A DNA stretch of 64,000 bases from Anaeramoeba ignava (taxonomy: Eukaryota > Metamonada > Anaeramoebidae). This document shows, piece by piece, positions 35,579-46,558 of the stretch. Under the pieces are notes generated by a model. It did not search any database and was not told the origin of the DNA. It saw nothing but the letters and a program-made list of their open reading frames with translations. Location: positions 620,001 to 684,000 of the forward strand of contig JAPDFW010000063.1 in assembly GCA_028826165.1 (NCBI GenBank), read 5' to 3'. Position 1 is the first letter of the stretch, and each line of letters begins with the position of its first letter. A program made the position numbers and the translations under genes.

Positions 35579-38160
35579 TCAAAATTTTAATAATAAATTT
35601 AAATAAAAATTAATAAAAAATATTAAAATAAAATTAAATATAAATTAATAATAAATTAATAAATATTTTAAATTAAAAATAATATTTAGAAATAATTTTA
35701 TTATTATTTAAAATTAAAAATAAATTTAAATTTAAATAAAAATTAATTAAAATATTTTATTCCACTTTTTTTTTATTAAAAATATTTAAATAAAATTAAA
35801 TATAAATTAATAATAAATAATTAAATATTTTTAAATTAAAAATAATATTTAAAAATAATTTTATTATTATTTAAAATTTAAAAATAAATTTAAATTTAAA
35901 TAAAAATTAATTAAAAATATTTTATTCCACTTTTTTTATTAAAAATATTTAAAATAAAATTAAATATAAATTAATAATAAATATTTAAATATTTTAAATT
36001 AAAAATAATATTTAAAAATAATTTTATTATTATTTAAAATTAAAAATAAAAATAAATTTAAATAAAAATTAATTAAAAATATTTTATTCCACTTTTTTTT
36101 ATTAAAAATATTAAAATGAAATTAATATAAATTAATAATAAATAATTAAATATTTTAAATTAAAAATAATATTTAAAAATAATTTTATTATTATTTAAAA
36201 TTAAAAATAAATTTAAATTTAAATAAAAATTAATTAAAATATTTTATTCTACTTTTTTTTTATTAAAAATATTTAAATAAAATTAAATATAAATTAATAA
36301 TAAATAATTAATTATTTTAAATTAAAATTAATATTTAAAAATAATTTTATTATTATTTAAAATTAAAAATAAATTTAAATTTAAATAAAAATTAATTAAA
36401 AATATTTTATTCCACTTTTTTTTATTAAAAATATTTAAATAAAATTAAATATAAATTAATAATAAATAATTAATTATTTTAAATTAAAAATAATATTTAA
36501 AAATAATTTTATTATTATTTAAAATTTAAAAATAAATTTCAATTTAAATAAAAATTAATTAAAAATATTTTATTCCACTTTTTTTTATTAAAAATATTTA
36601 AATAAAATTAAATATAAATTAATAATAAATATTTAAATATTTTAATTAAAAATAATATTTAAAAATAATTTTATTATTATTTAAAATTAAAAATAAATTT
36701 CAATTTAAATAAAAATTAATTAAAAATATTTTATTCCACTTTTTTTTTATTAAAAATATTAAAATAAAATTAAATATAAATTAATAATAAATAATTAAAT
36801 ATTTTAAATTAAAATTAATATTTAAAAATAATTTTATTATTATTTAAAATTAAAATTTAAATAAAAATTAATTAAAAATATTTTATTAAACTTTTTTTTA
36901 AATAAAATTAAATATAAATTAATAATAAATTAATAAATATTTTAAATTAAAATAATATTTAGAAATAATTTTATTATTATTTAAAATTAAAAATAAATTT
37001 AAATTTAAATAAAAATTAATTAAAAATATTTTATTCCACTTTTTTTTTATTAAAAATATTAAAATGAAATTAATATAAATTAATAATAAATAATTAAATA
37101 TTTTTAAATTAAAAATAATATTTAAAATAATTTTATTATTATTTAAAATTAAAAATAAATTTAAATTTAAATAAAATTTAATTAAAAAATATTTTTATTT
37201 TACTTTTTATTAAAAAAAATATTAAAATAAAATTAAATATAAATTAATAATAAATAATTAATTATTTTAAATTAAAATTAATATTTAAAAATAATTTTAT
37301 TATTATTTAAAATTAAAAATAAATTTAAATTTAAATAAAAATTAATTAAAAATATTTTATTCTACTTTTTTTATTAAAAATATTTAAATAAAATTAAATA
37401 TAAATTAATATAAATTAATAAATATTTTAAATTAAAATAATATTTAAAAATAATTTTATTATTTAAAATTAAAAATAAATTTCAATTTAAATAAAAATTA
37501 ATTAAAAATATTTTATTCCACTTTTTATTAAAAAATAAAAAAATAAAATTTAATAAATAAAATTAATAAATTAAAATTAATAAATATTTTTAAATTAAAA
37601 ATAATATTTAAAAATAATTTTATTATTATTTAAAATTAAAATAAATTTAAATTTAAATAAAAATTAATTAAAATATTTTATTCCACTTTTTATTAAAAAT
37701 ATTTAAATAAAATTAAATATAAATTAATAATAAATAATTAAATATTTTAAATTAAAAATAATATTTAAAAATAATTTTATTATTATTTAAAATTAAAAAT
37801 AAATTTAAATTTAAATAAAAATTAATTAAAAATATTTTATTCCACTTTTTTTATTAAAAATATTTAAAATAAAATTAAATATAAATTAATAATAAATAAT
37901 TAAATATTTTAAATTAAAAATAATATTTAAAAATAATTTTATTATTATTTAAAATTAAAAATAAATTTCAATTTAAATAAAAATTAATTAAAAATATTTT
38001 ATTCCACTTTTTTTTTATTAAAAATATTTAAATAAAATTAAATATAAATTAATAATAAATAATTAAATATTTTAAATTAAAAATAATATTTAAAAATAAT
38101 TTTATTATTATTTAAAATTAAAAATAAATTTAAAAATTAAAATATTTTGTTCTACTTTTT
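35579..38160. repeat. Intergenic satellite, about 16 units of roughly 160 bp
   Basis: Direct repeats of about 145-167 bp each contain AAAATATTTTATTCCACTTT followed by a T run, ATTAAAAATATT, a TAAATATAAATTAATAATAA block and ATAATTTTATTATTATTTAA. The TTCCACTTTTT marker is visible at about 35758, 35925, 36087, 36247, 36408, 36570, 36731, 36888, 37031, 37196, 37361, 37517, 37680, 37845, 38003 and 38150, with some degenerate copies. No gene is visible. It is related to the array at 45000-45860 on the opposite strand. Confidence 0.88.
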
Positions 38161-38186
38161 TTTTTTATTAAAATTTTTTTTGTAAG

Positions 38187-38865
38187 TTAATTTTCAAATT
38201 TTGCTATAAGTTTATCTTTTTCTTGTTCAAGTTTTTGTTTTAAATTTTCTCTTTCTTTTAAAGTTTCTTGTTTAAGTTTTTCAAATTTTTCATTTTTTTC
38301 TTTTAAAGATTTATTAAAAGAATCTTCTTTTTCAATCTTTTTTAAATTAAAATTTTAAATTTAAAATTTAATAAAGAAAATAAAATATTTACAAAGAAAA
38401 TAAAATATTTTACATCTTTAATTGAGAATTCTTTTTCAAGAAGTTGAACTTTTTTAACTGATTCTTGAACTAAATTTAATTGAAAATAATTTAATTGAAG
38501 AAAATTTAATAAGAAAATTTAATAAGAAAATTTAATTGAAAATAATTTACATTCTTTTTGAACTTTTTCACAATATTTATCTCCATCTTCAATCATAACA
38601 GGAAATTGTTTTTCAGTAAATTTTTGAAATTTTTCATTTAAATTATCAAGAATTTTAACTTCTCTATCATTTCTTTTAATTTCAAATTCATTAACAATTA
38701 ATTCAACTTCATGATCAAAGAAATTTTGTTTATCAAAAATTGAATCATGAATTTTTTTTAAATCTATTTTGTTTATTAAATTAATTTTTAATTTTTAAAT
38801 TTTTAATTTTTTAATTTTTAAATAAAACCTTTGAATAATTTTTTAGTTTTAAATTGAATTGACAT
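38187..38865 (-). CDS. Small coiled-coil protein (about 150 aa), function unknown
   Basis: Four exons on the minus strand (38865-38829, 38763-38551, 38469-38414, 38336-38187) join in phase through GT..AG introns of 65-81 bp. The product starts MSIQFKTKKLFKDLKKIHDS and continues helical and charged (EVELIVNEFEIKRNDREVKI, FSIKDIEKEDSFNK), ending in a Lys/Glu coiled coil (KLKQETLKERENLKQKLEQE) and AKFEN. No family is recognised with confidence. The size and heptad-like helices would suit a cytoskeletal or flagellar-root protein such as an SF-assemblin relative, but this is only a guess. Confidence 0.65.
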
Positions 38866-38888
38866 TTTATTTTATTTTGTTTTGTTTT

Positions 38889-38979
38889 AAAAATGAAAAA
38901 ATGAAAAAATGAAAAAATGAAAAAATGAAAAAATGAAAAAATGAAAAAATGAAAAAATGAAAAAATGAAAAAATGAAAA
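38889..38979. repeat. 8-bp tandem repeat AAAAAATG
   Basis: Eleven or so perfect copies of AAAAAATG lie between two minus-strand genes, directly upstream of the gene starting at 38865. On the coding strand this reads CATTTTTT, an expanded version of the TTTTTCATTTTT element seen upstream of other genes. Confidence 0.9.
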
Positions 38980-38982
38980 TTT

Positions 38983-41900
38983 TTAATTTTTTATTTTTCT
39001 TGTTTTTAAATTAAATGATTTTATTTTTTCTTGAAGTCTTTCATATGTTTGATTTAAATCTTTAAATTTATTTAATGAATTTGATTTTTTAGAATTAATT
39101 TCTGATAAATTTTCACTTTGATTAAAACTAAATTTTTCATTTTCTTGTTGAAAATTATTATTTTTAAAATTTGATTGATAAATTTTTTGATTTAAGTTTG
39201 AATTTAAATGAATTGAAGGAGAATAAGAATGATTAATTGAAGAATAAGAATTTAAATTAAAATCTTTTTGATTTTGATTTTGATTTTGATTTAGATTTTG
39301 ATTTAAATTTAAATGAATTGAAGGAGAATAAGAACGATTAATTGAAGAAGAATAAGAATTTAAATTAAAATCTTTTTGATTTGATTTTTGATTTGATTTT
39401 TGATTTGATTTTTGATTTAATTTTTGATTTGGTTTTTGATTTAATTTTTGATTTTTTAAATTTTTAAATTTTAAATTTTTAATTTTGATAAAGTTAAATT
39501 TGAATCTTTTAAATTTTGATTTTGATTTTGATTTAAATTTTGATTTTGATTTTGATTTTGATTTGATTTTGATTTAGATTTTGATTTTGATTTAGATTTT
39601 GATTTTGATTTAGATTTTGATTTTGATTTAGATTTAGATTTTGATTTTGATTTTGATTTTGATTTTGATTTTGATTTAAATTTAATTTTTTAATTTCTTC
39701 TTTTTGATTTTTTAATTCATTTTTTAATCGATTATTTTCTTTTAAAAGTGTATCATTATCAATAGAAATTTGATTTAAAATATTTGAATTTTTTGAATTT
39801 TTTAAATCTTCTAATTCATAATTCAAATTATAACATTTTTGATTTAAAAATGATATTTCTTCATTATCATTTTGAATTTTTTCTTCTCGAATTAAAATTT
39901 CATTTGAAAACATATCAATTTGTTCTTTTAAATCATTTCTTTCAGATTCTAAAATTAAATAATTGCTTTTAATTTGTGATAATTCATCAATTAATTTTTC
40001 TTTTTCATTTTCAATTGTTTTTAAATAAGAAATAAATTGTTTCACTTTATTTTCAAGTTTCCCAATTTTTTCATCATTTATTTTAATTGAATCTTCTACA
40101 AAATTCCTTAAATCTTCAATATTATAAGTTAGTTTCTTTGTTACTTCTTCAAAATTTATCTTCAATTCATTCAAAAGAATTAATTTTTTCATAATTGAAT
40201 TTGTTATTGAATTTTCTTCTTCAAAATTAAAATTAAAATTTAAATTTTCAGTTTTTTCTAAATTAATATCATTTGGTAAAAGAATCAAAAGATTATCAAA
40301 AATTGATTGAAGAATTCGATGTCTTTCATTAAATTCTTGTTGAATTTGAAATTGAAATTGACTTTTTTCTTTTGATAATTTTTCATTTTCAACAAATAAA
40401 TTTTCAATTTGTAAATTTTTTTCTGAAAGTTTTGATTTTAAATCCTTTATTCTTCTTTCATGATTAGCAAGGAATTGATTTATATTGTTTTCTGTTTTAT
40501 TGTATTCTTCTGAGAATTGATTGATATGTTGAGATTTACGTTGAATTTCTATGTTTTTTTGTTCAATTTCTTCTTTTAAATTTTCCATTTCTTTTTCAAG
40601 TGAATTGAATTGAATAAAATATTCTTTTTCCTTTTCTTTCATTTCATTTTGTATTTGATTATAATTTTGTGAGTATTCTGTAATAATTTGTTTTTTTCTG
40701 TTTAAATCTTGTTGAATTTTCTGCTTTTCAGAATTTTGTGATTGAATTTTTTCTTCAAGGTTTTCAATTTGATTTTGTAATTGAAAAATTTTTTCATTTT
40801 TTTCTTGTATAAAATTCTTCATATTTTCAATTTGTTTTTCTGTTTCTTTTTGATTTTGAGAAAATTCATTGAATAATTCTTGGAGTTTTTGTTGATTGAA
40901 TTGTGAATTTTCTTGTTGAAAAGAAAATATGGTTTTTTTGTTTTCTTCATTTAATTTTTGTAAATCTTTAATTGTTTCTTCATTTTGTTTTATAACAGTT
41001 TCAAGTTGATTTCTAGTTCGAATTAAATTTTGGTTTTCATTCCTTAATTTTAAAACTTCTTTATTTATTTCTTCAAATTTTTTTGATTGAATTGAATTTG
41101 AATCATTTTTAATTTTGATTTTTTGATCCAATTCTTTTTGCTTTTGATTTAATTCATTTTGAAGATTTTGTATAGTTTGTTTAAAAATAGACATTTCATG
41201 CATTTTTTGTTCTTCAATAGATTTACATTTTGAATTCAATTCTTGATTTTCTTTTTCAACTTCATCAAATCTTTTTTGAATATTTTCTAATTGATTTGAA
41301 TATTCTTTCATTTTTTCAAATATTTTTGATGAATTTAGTTCCATTTTTTTGATTTTTTGATTGTATTTAAAAGAAAGTTGTTTTTGTTTGTCTTCTAATT
41401 CATTTCTAGTTTCTTTTTCATTTTGAATCATTTGCTGTTTTTGAGATTGAATTTGCATTTCTTTTTCTTCAGAAATTTTTCTTAACTCTTGAATTTCTTG
41501 TTTAAGATTTTGGATAGTTAATTCCAATTTTTTGTTTTTATTTTCCAATTCGTTTATATTTTTTAAATCACCTTCAATTTGATTTTTTTCTGTTTCTTTT
41601 TCTTTCAATAAAATACTGCTTTGTTTTAAATTATTTTCTATTTCTTCATTTTTTTGATTTATAAATTTAACTTGCTCTTCTTTTTCATTTAATTTATTGC
41701 TAAAAATTTCAAGTAATTGTTTTTGTTCTTGAATTTTATTCTTTTTCTTTTGCATTTTTTGATTGATTTGATTTATGGTTTCTTGAAGATTATCTAATTG
41801 TATTTTTTGCTCTTCATAATTTTCAATTTGATTTTGAAGAAATTGCAAATTTTGTTCATTTTCGTTTAATTTTTGTTGGAGATTTTGAATAATTTGTTCT

Positions 41901-44427
41901 TTTTCATCAACATCAACATCACTTTCTTTTTGTTTTTCAATAAATTCTTGATTTTCTTGGATAATTTCATCAATTTTATTTTGAAGAATTTTATTTTCAG
42001 TTTGTAATTTTAAAATTTGTTGTTTTTTGGATTGAATTTCTTGATTAGAATTTTTTTCTTTTAAAGATGATTGTTTTTTTAAGTTTTCAATTTGTAATTT
42101 TAAATCTTGAATTTTTTGATCATCTAAAAAAGAGGAAGTTTTAGAAAATGATTGATTTTGTTGAATTTGTTGGATAATTTGAGACATTTTTTCTTTTGTT
42201 TCGAAAATTTCAGTTTCTTTTTGAACAACTTCATTTGTTAAATTTTCATTTTCTAATTGCAATTCATTGATTTTATCATTAAGTTGATTAATTTGTGAAT
42301 TATTTAAATCTTTTTGATTTTCTAAAAATAAAGGATTGAATTGATTCTTTTGCTTGCATTAATAATTGATCTCTTTCATTTATCTCTTCATTTAATTCAT
42401 CTATTGTTGTTTTTAAATCAACTACTTGTTGGGGATATTGATTTTGGATAATTTCACTTTGTGATCCAAGTATTTTTTTTAATTCTTGTTCTAAATAATA
42501 TACTTTTTTTCTAAGATTTGAAATTGTATCTCTTAATTCAAATTTAGTCTAATTTTACAAAGATTTTAAATAAAATTATTATAAAAATTTATTATTAAAA
42601 TTATTATTAAATTTATTATTAAAATTATTATTAAAATTATTATTAAAATTATTATTAAAATTATTATTAAAATTATTATTAAATTTATTATTAAAATTAT
42701 TATTAAATTTATTATTAAATTTATTATTAAATTTATTATTAAATTTATTATTAAAATTATTATTAAATTTATTATTAAATTTATTATTAAATTTATTATT
42801 AAATTTATTATTAAAATTATTATTAAATTTATTATTAAAATTATTATTAAAATTAAATTAAAAATTATTATTAAATTTATTATTATTAAAAATTTATTAT
42901 TAAATTTATTATTAAATTTATTATTAAAATTATTATTAAAAATTATTATTAAATTTATTATTAAATTTATTATTAAATTTATTATTAAAAATTTATTAAA
43001 ATTAAATTAAAAATTATTATTAAATTAAAAATTTATTATTAATTATTTAAAATTATTATTAAAATTATTTTTTATTAAATTTATTATTAAAAATTTATTA
43101 TTAAAATTATTATTAAAATTATTATTAAATTTATTATTAAATTTATTATTATTATTATTAAATTTTATTATTAAAATTTATTATTAAAAATTATTATTAT
43201 TATTATTAAAATTTATTATTAAATTTATTATTAAAAATTATTATTATTAAAATTTATTATTAAAATTATTATTAAATTTATTATTAAAATTTTATTATTA
43301 AATTTATTATTAAATTTATTATTAAATTTATTGTTATTAAATTTATTATTAAATTTATTATTATTAAATTTATTATTAAATTTATTATTAAATTTATTAT
43401 TAAAAATTATTATTATTATTATTAAAATTATTATTAAATTTATTATTAAAATTATTTATTAAAATTTATTATTAAAATTATTATTAAATTATTATTAAAA
43501 TTATTATTAAATTATTATTAAAATTTTATTATTAAAAATTATTAAAATTATTATTAAAATTATTAAAATTTATTATTAAATTATTATTATTAAAATTATT
43601 ATTAAAATTATTATTAAAATTATTATTAAATTTATTATTAAAATATATTATTAAAATTTATTATTAAAATTATTATTAAAAATTTATTATTAAAATTATT
43701 ATTAAATTTATTATTAAAAATTATTATTAAAATTATTATTAAAATTATTATTATTATTAAATTATTATTAAAATTATTATTAAATTTTATTATTTTATTA
43801 TTAAAATTATTATTATTAAAATTATTATTATTAAAAATTATTATTATTAAAATTATTATTAAAATTATTATTAAAATTATATTATTAAATTTATTATTAA
43901 ATTTATTATTAAAATTATTATTAAAATTATTATTAAAATTATTATTAAAAATTATTAAAATTTATTATTAAAATTATTATTAAAATTTATTATTAAAATT
44001 ATTATTAAATTTATTATTAAATTTTAAAATTATTATTTATTATTATTAAATTTATTATTAAAATTATTATTAAATTTTATTATTAAAAATTATTAAAATT
44101 ATTATTAAATTTATTATTAAAAATTATTTTATTATTAAATCTCTTTTTTTTATTATTAAATTTATTATTAAAATTATTATAAAATTTATTATTAAATTTA
44201 TTATTAAAATTATTATTAAAATTATTATTAAATTTATTATTAAAATTATTATTAAAATTATTATTAAAATTATTATTAAATTTATTATTAAAATTTATTA
44301 TTAAAATTTAATCGTTAAATTTAAATTGTGTTAATGAAATAAAAAGGAAAAAAACCTTTGATTTGCGTAAAATTGTTTTTAAATTTTGATTTTGCTTAAA
44401 ATTATTATTTATTTTTAAATTATCCAT
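38983..44427 (-). CDS. Long coiled-coil protein, possibly centrosomin/spindle-type
   Basis: A 24-codon first exon (44427-44356, MDNLKINNNFKQNQNLKTIL) is separated by a 1.8-kb repeat-filled intron from the main exon starting at 42548 (TKFELRDTISNLRKKVYYLE). The product then runs for over 1,100 residues of Gln/Glu/Lys/Asn/Leu coiled coil with no globular domain. The exon-2 segment LRDTISNLRKKVYYLEQELK resembles the Cnn_1N motif of centrosomin-like proteins, a weak match. The C-terminal part is an Asn/Gln-rich tail with two copies of DFNLNSYSS and SYSPSIHLN. Frames break near 42335 and in the Gln/Asn tract at about 39480-39560; the frame after each break continues sensibly. Ends with TAA at 38983-38985. 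Confidence 0.7.
42549..44355. repeat. 1.8-kb intron composed of AAATTTATTATT/AAAATTATTATT repeats
   Basis: The interval is almost wholly 12-bp units AAATTTATTATT and AAAATTATTATT with slips to ATTATTATT. It starts GT after TCAAAG and ends AAAATTAG before ACTAAATTTG on the minus strand, and the exons join in phase. It is about 20 times longer than typical introns here. Confidence 0.82.
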
Positions 44428-44486
44428 TTCCTTAAAAAAAAGAAAAAATGAAAAAATGAAAAAAAAAATGAAAAAAAAATTTTGAA

Positions 44487-44909
44487 TCATTTCAATTTTT
44501 CAGAAACGTTTTTAACAAATTCTGCAGCATAATCAGAATCCAAATCACCAGTATTCCAACGATAACCAAGACCATCTTTATTTCTTCTAGGAATAATATG
44601 GAAATGAATATGAAAAATTTCTTGACCAGAAAATTTTCCGTTATTTGATAATAAATTCCAACCTTCAACGCCTTCCTGTGAAATAACTGCAGATGCAATC
44701 TTGGGAATAATTCCCATAACTTCTTTCGCTGTTTCTTCATCAAGTTCATTTAAATATTCAACATGCTTTTTTGGTATAACTAATACATGTCCTTTACTTA
44801 ATGGTTTGATATCTAAAAATGCAAGTGTGTTTTCATCTTCATAAATTTTGTAACTTGGTATTTCTCCTTTTATAATCTTGCAAAATATACAATTTTTTTG
44901 ATTTTCCAT
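44487..44909 (-). CDS. HIT-family nucleotide hydrolase (HINT-like)
   Basis: An intact 140-residue single-exon protein. MENQKNCIFCKIIKGEIPSY is the typical HIT N-terminus with a CxxC pair (C7, C10). Next come YEDENTLAFLDIKPLSKGHV and LVIPKKHVEYL, and the catalytic histidine triad appears as HIHFHIIPR (HxHxHxx). Proteins of this type hydrolyse purine nucleotide phosphoramidates or related adenylated substrates. The sequence looks close to the compact bacterial/organellar HinT type, so a horizontal or organellar origin is possible but cannot be judged without a tree. An AAAAAATG-type tract precedes it, and the coiled-coil gene starts 60 bp downstream on the same strand. Confidence 0.95.
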   Translation of the reverse strand: MENQKNCIFCKIIKGEIPSYKIYEDENTLAFLDIKPLSKGHVLVIPKKHVEYLNELDEETAKEVMGIIPKIASAVISQEGVEGWNLLSNNGKFSGQEIFHIHFHIIPRRNKDGLGYRWNTGDLDSDYAAEFVKNVSEKLK

Positions 44910-44989
44910 ATTTTCTTGTTTTTTTTTTTTGAAATGAAAAAAAAATGAAAAAAATGAAAATATTTATTTTTGCTTTTTTTTTAAAAAAT

Positions 44990-45860
44990 TTAAAATAAGA
45001 AAAAAAGTGGAATAAAAATAAAATTAAATTTAAAAATATTATTTTATTAAATAAAATATTATTATAATTAAATTAATTTTATTTTAAATATTTTTAAAAA
45101 TTTAATCAAAGTCAAAATGAAAATATTTTTTTTTTTAAAAAATTTAAAAATAAAATTTTTAAAAATTTAATTATTAAATAAAAAAATGAAAATATTTTTT
45201 TTTAATTTTTAAAAATTTAAAATAATAAAAAGTGGAATTTTAAATTTAAAAATATTATTTTATTAAATAAAATATTATTATAATTAAATTAATTTAATTT
45301 AAATATTTTTAAAAATTTAATCAAAGTCAAAATGAAAATATTTTTTTTTGCTTTTTTTTTTAATTTTTAAAATAATAAAAAAAGTGGAATAAAAATAAAA
45401 TTAAATTTAAAAATATTATTTTATTAAATAAAAAATATTATTATAATTAAATTAATTTTATTTTAAATATTTTTAAAAATTTAATCAAAGTCAAAATGAA
45501 AATATATTTTTTTTTAAAAAATTTAAAATAATAAAAAAAGTGGAATAAAAATAAAATTAAATTTAAAAATATTATTTTATTAAATAAAATATTATTATAA
45601 TTAAATTAATTTTATTTTAAATATTTTTAAAAATTTAATCAAAGTCAAAATGAAAATATTTTTTTTTGCTTTTTTTTAAAATATTTAAAATAATAAAAAA
45701 AGTGGAATAAAAATAAAATTAAATTTAAAAATATTATTTTATTAAATAAAATTATTATTATAATTAAATTAATTTTATTTTAAATATTTTTAAAAATTTA
45801 ATCAAAGTCAAAATGAAAAAATATTTTTTTTGCTTTTTTTTTTAATTTTTAAAATCATTT
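44990..45860. repeat. Intergenic satellite, about 5 units of roughly 160 bp with GTGGAATAAAA marker
   Basis: Five direct units carry AAAAAGTGGAATAAAAATAA (about 45003, 45231 degenerate, 45383, 45538, 45701), each followed by AAATATTATTTTATTAAATA, TTTAATCAAAGTCAAAATGA and a TTTTTTTGCTTTTTTTT tract. The marker is the reverse complement of the TTTTATTCCACTTTTT marker of the 35.6-38.2 kb array. Confidence 0.88.
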
Positions 45861-45904
45861 TTCACTTAATTTTAAATAAAGAAAAGAAAAAGAAAAAAAG
45901 TGGA

Positions 45905-46517
45905 ATGGAAAAAAAAGAAGAACAAAAAAAGAAAAGTAAAAATTAATTATTTTAAAATTTTAATCAAAAAAAAAAAAAAATTAATCAAAAAAAAATTTTT
46001 AAAAAAAGATTTAAAAAATAATTCACAAAATTATCTTAAAAATAATATAATAAATGCAAGAAAATCAAGTAAGAAAAAATTTTTAATTTAAAAAGAAAAG
46101 GAAAAATCAAAATTTTTTAATTTAAAAAAAAAAGAAAAAAATCAAATTTTAAAAAAATCAAAAATTATAAATTCAAGAAAATTAGGTTTTATTCCAAAAT
46201 ATCTTAAAGAAATTAAAAAAAATAAATTAAAAAAAATAAAAGAAAAAGAAAAGAAAAGCAAAAAAAAAGAAGAACAAAAAAAAGAAGAACAAAAATTTTT
46301 TGTTTTAAATTTAAATGAAAAAAATGAAATTTTAAATAATTTAAAAGAAAAATTAAAAAATTTAGAAAGTAAATATCATAAATTACCTGTAATAATTGAA
46401 ACAGATATTTTGAAAAAAAAGAAAAAAAATTTAGAAAATGAAATTGATGAAGTTTCAAATTATATTGAGGTTTTTTCAAGAAATGAAGAAATTTGTATTG
46501 AAAATGATTCTCAATAA
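45905..46517 (+). CDS. Enkurin-domain protein (ciliary adaptor)
   Basis: Exons 45905-45935, 46009-46068 and 46096-46517 read in one frame from MEKKEEQKKK to a C-terminal TAA. The enkurin domain occupies the last exon: RKLGFIPKYLKEIKKNKLKK, a Lys/Glu linker, then LNEKNEILNNLKEKLKNLES, KYHKLPVIIETDILKKKKKN and LENEIDEVSNYIEVFSRNEE, matching the pattern of a helical EEL..LLEGLKK..E..HKEYQ.L....D...KK.RK..LE.E..QLE.DI. An earlier NYLKNNIINARKS segment resembles the conserved upstream motif of enkurins. Enkurin is an axonemal or ciliary protein in animals and algae. The second intron would be only 27 nt; without it an in-frame TAA follows KKKFLI. Confidence 0.75.
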
Positions 46518-46558
46518 AAAAAAGCAAAAAATTATTTTTTATTCCACTTTTTTATTAT

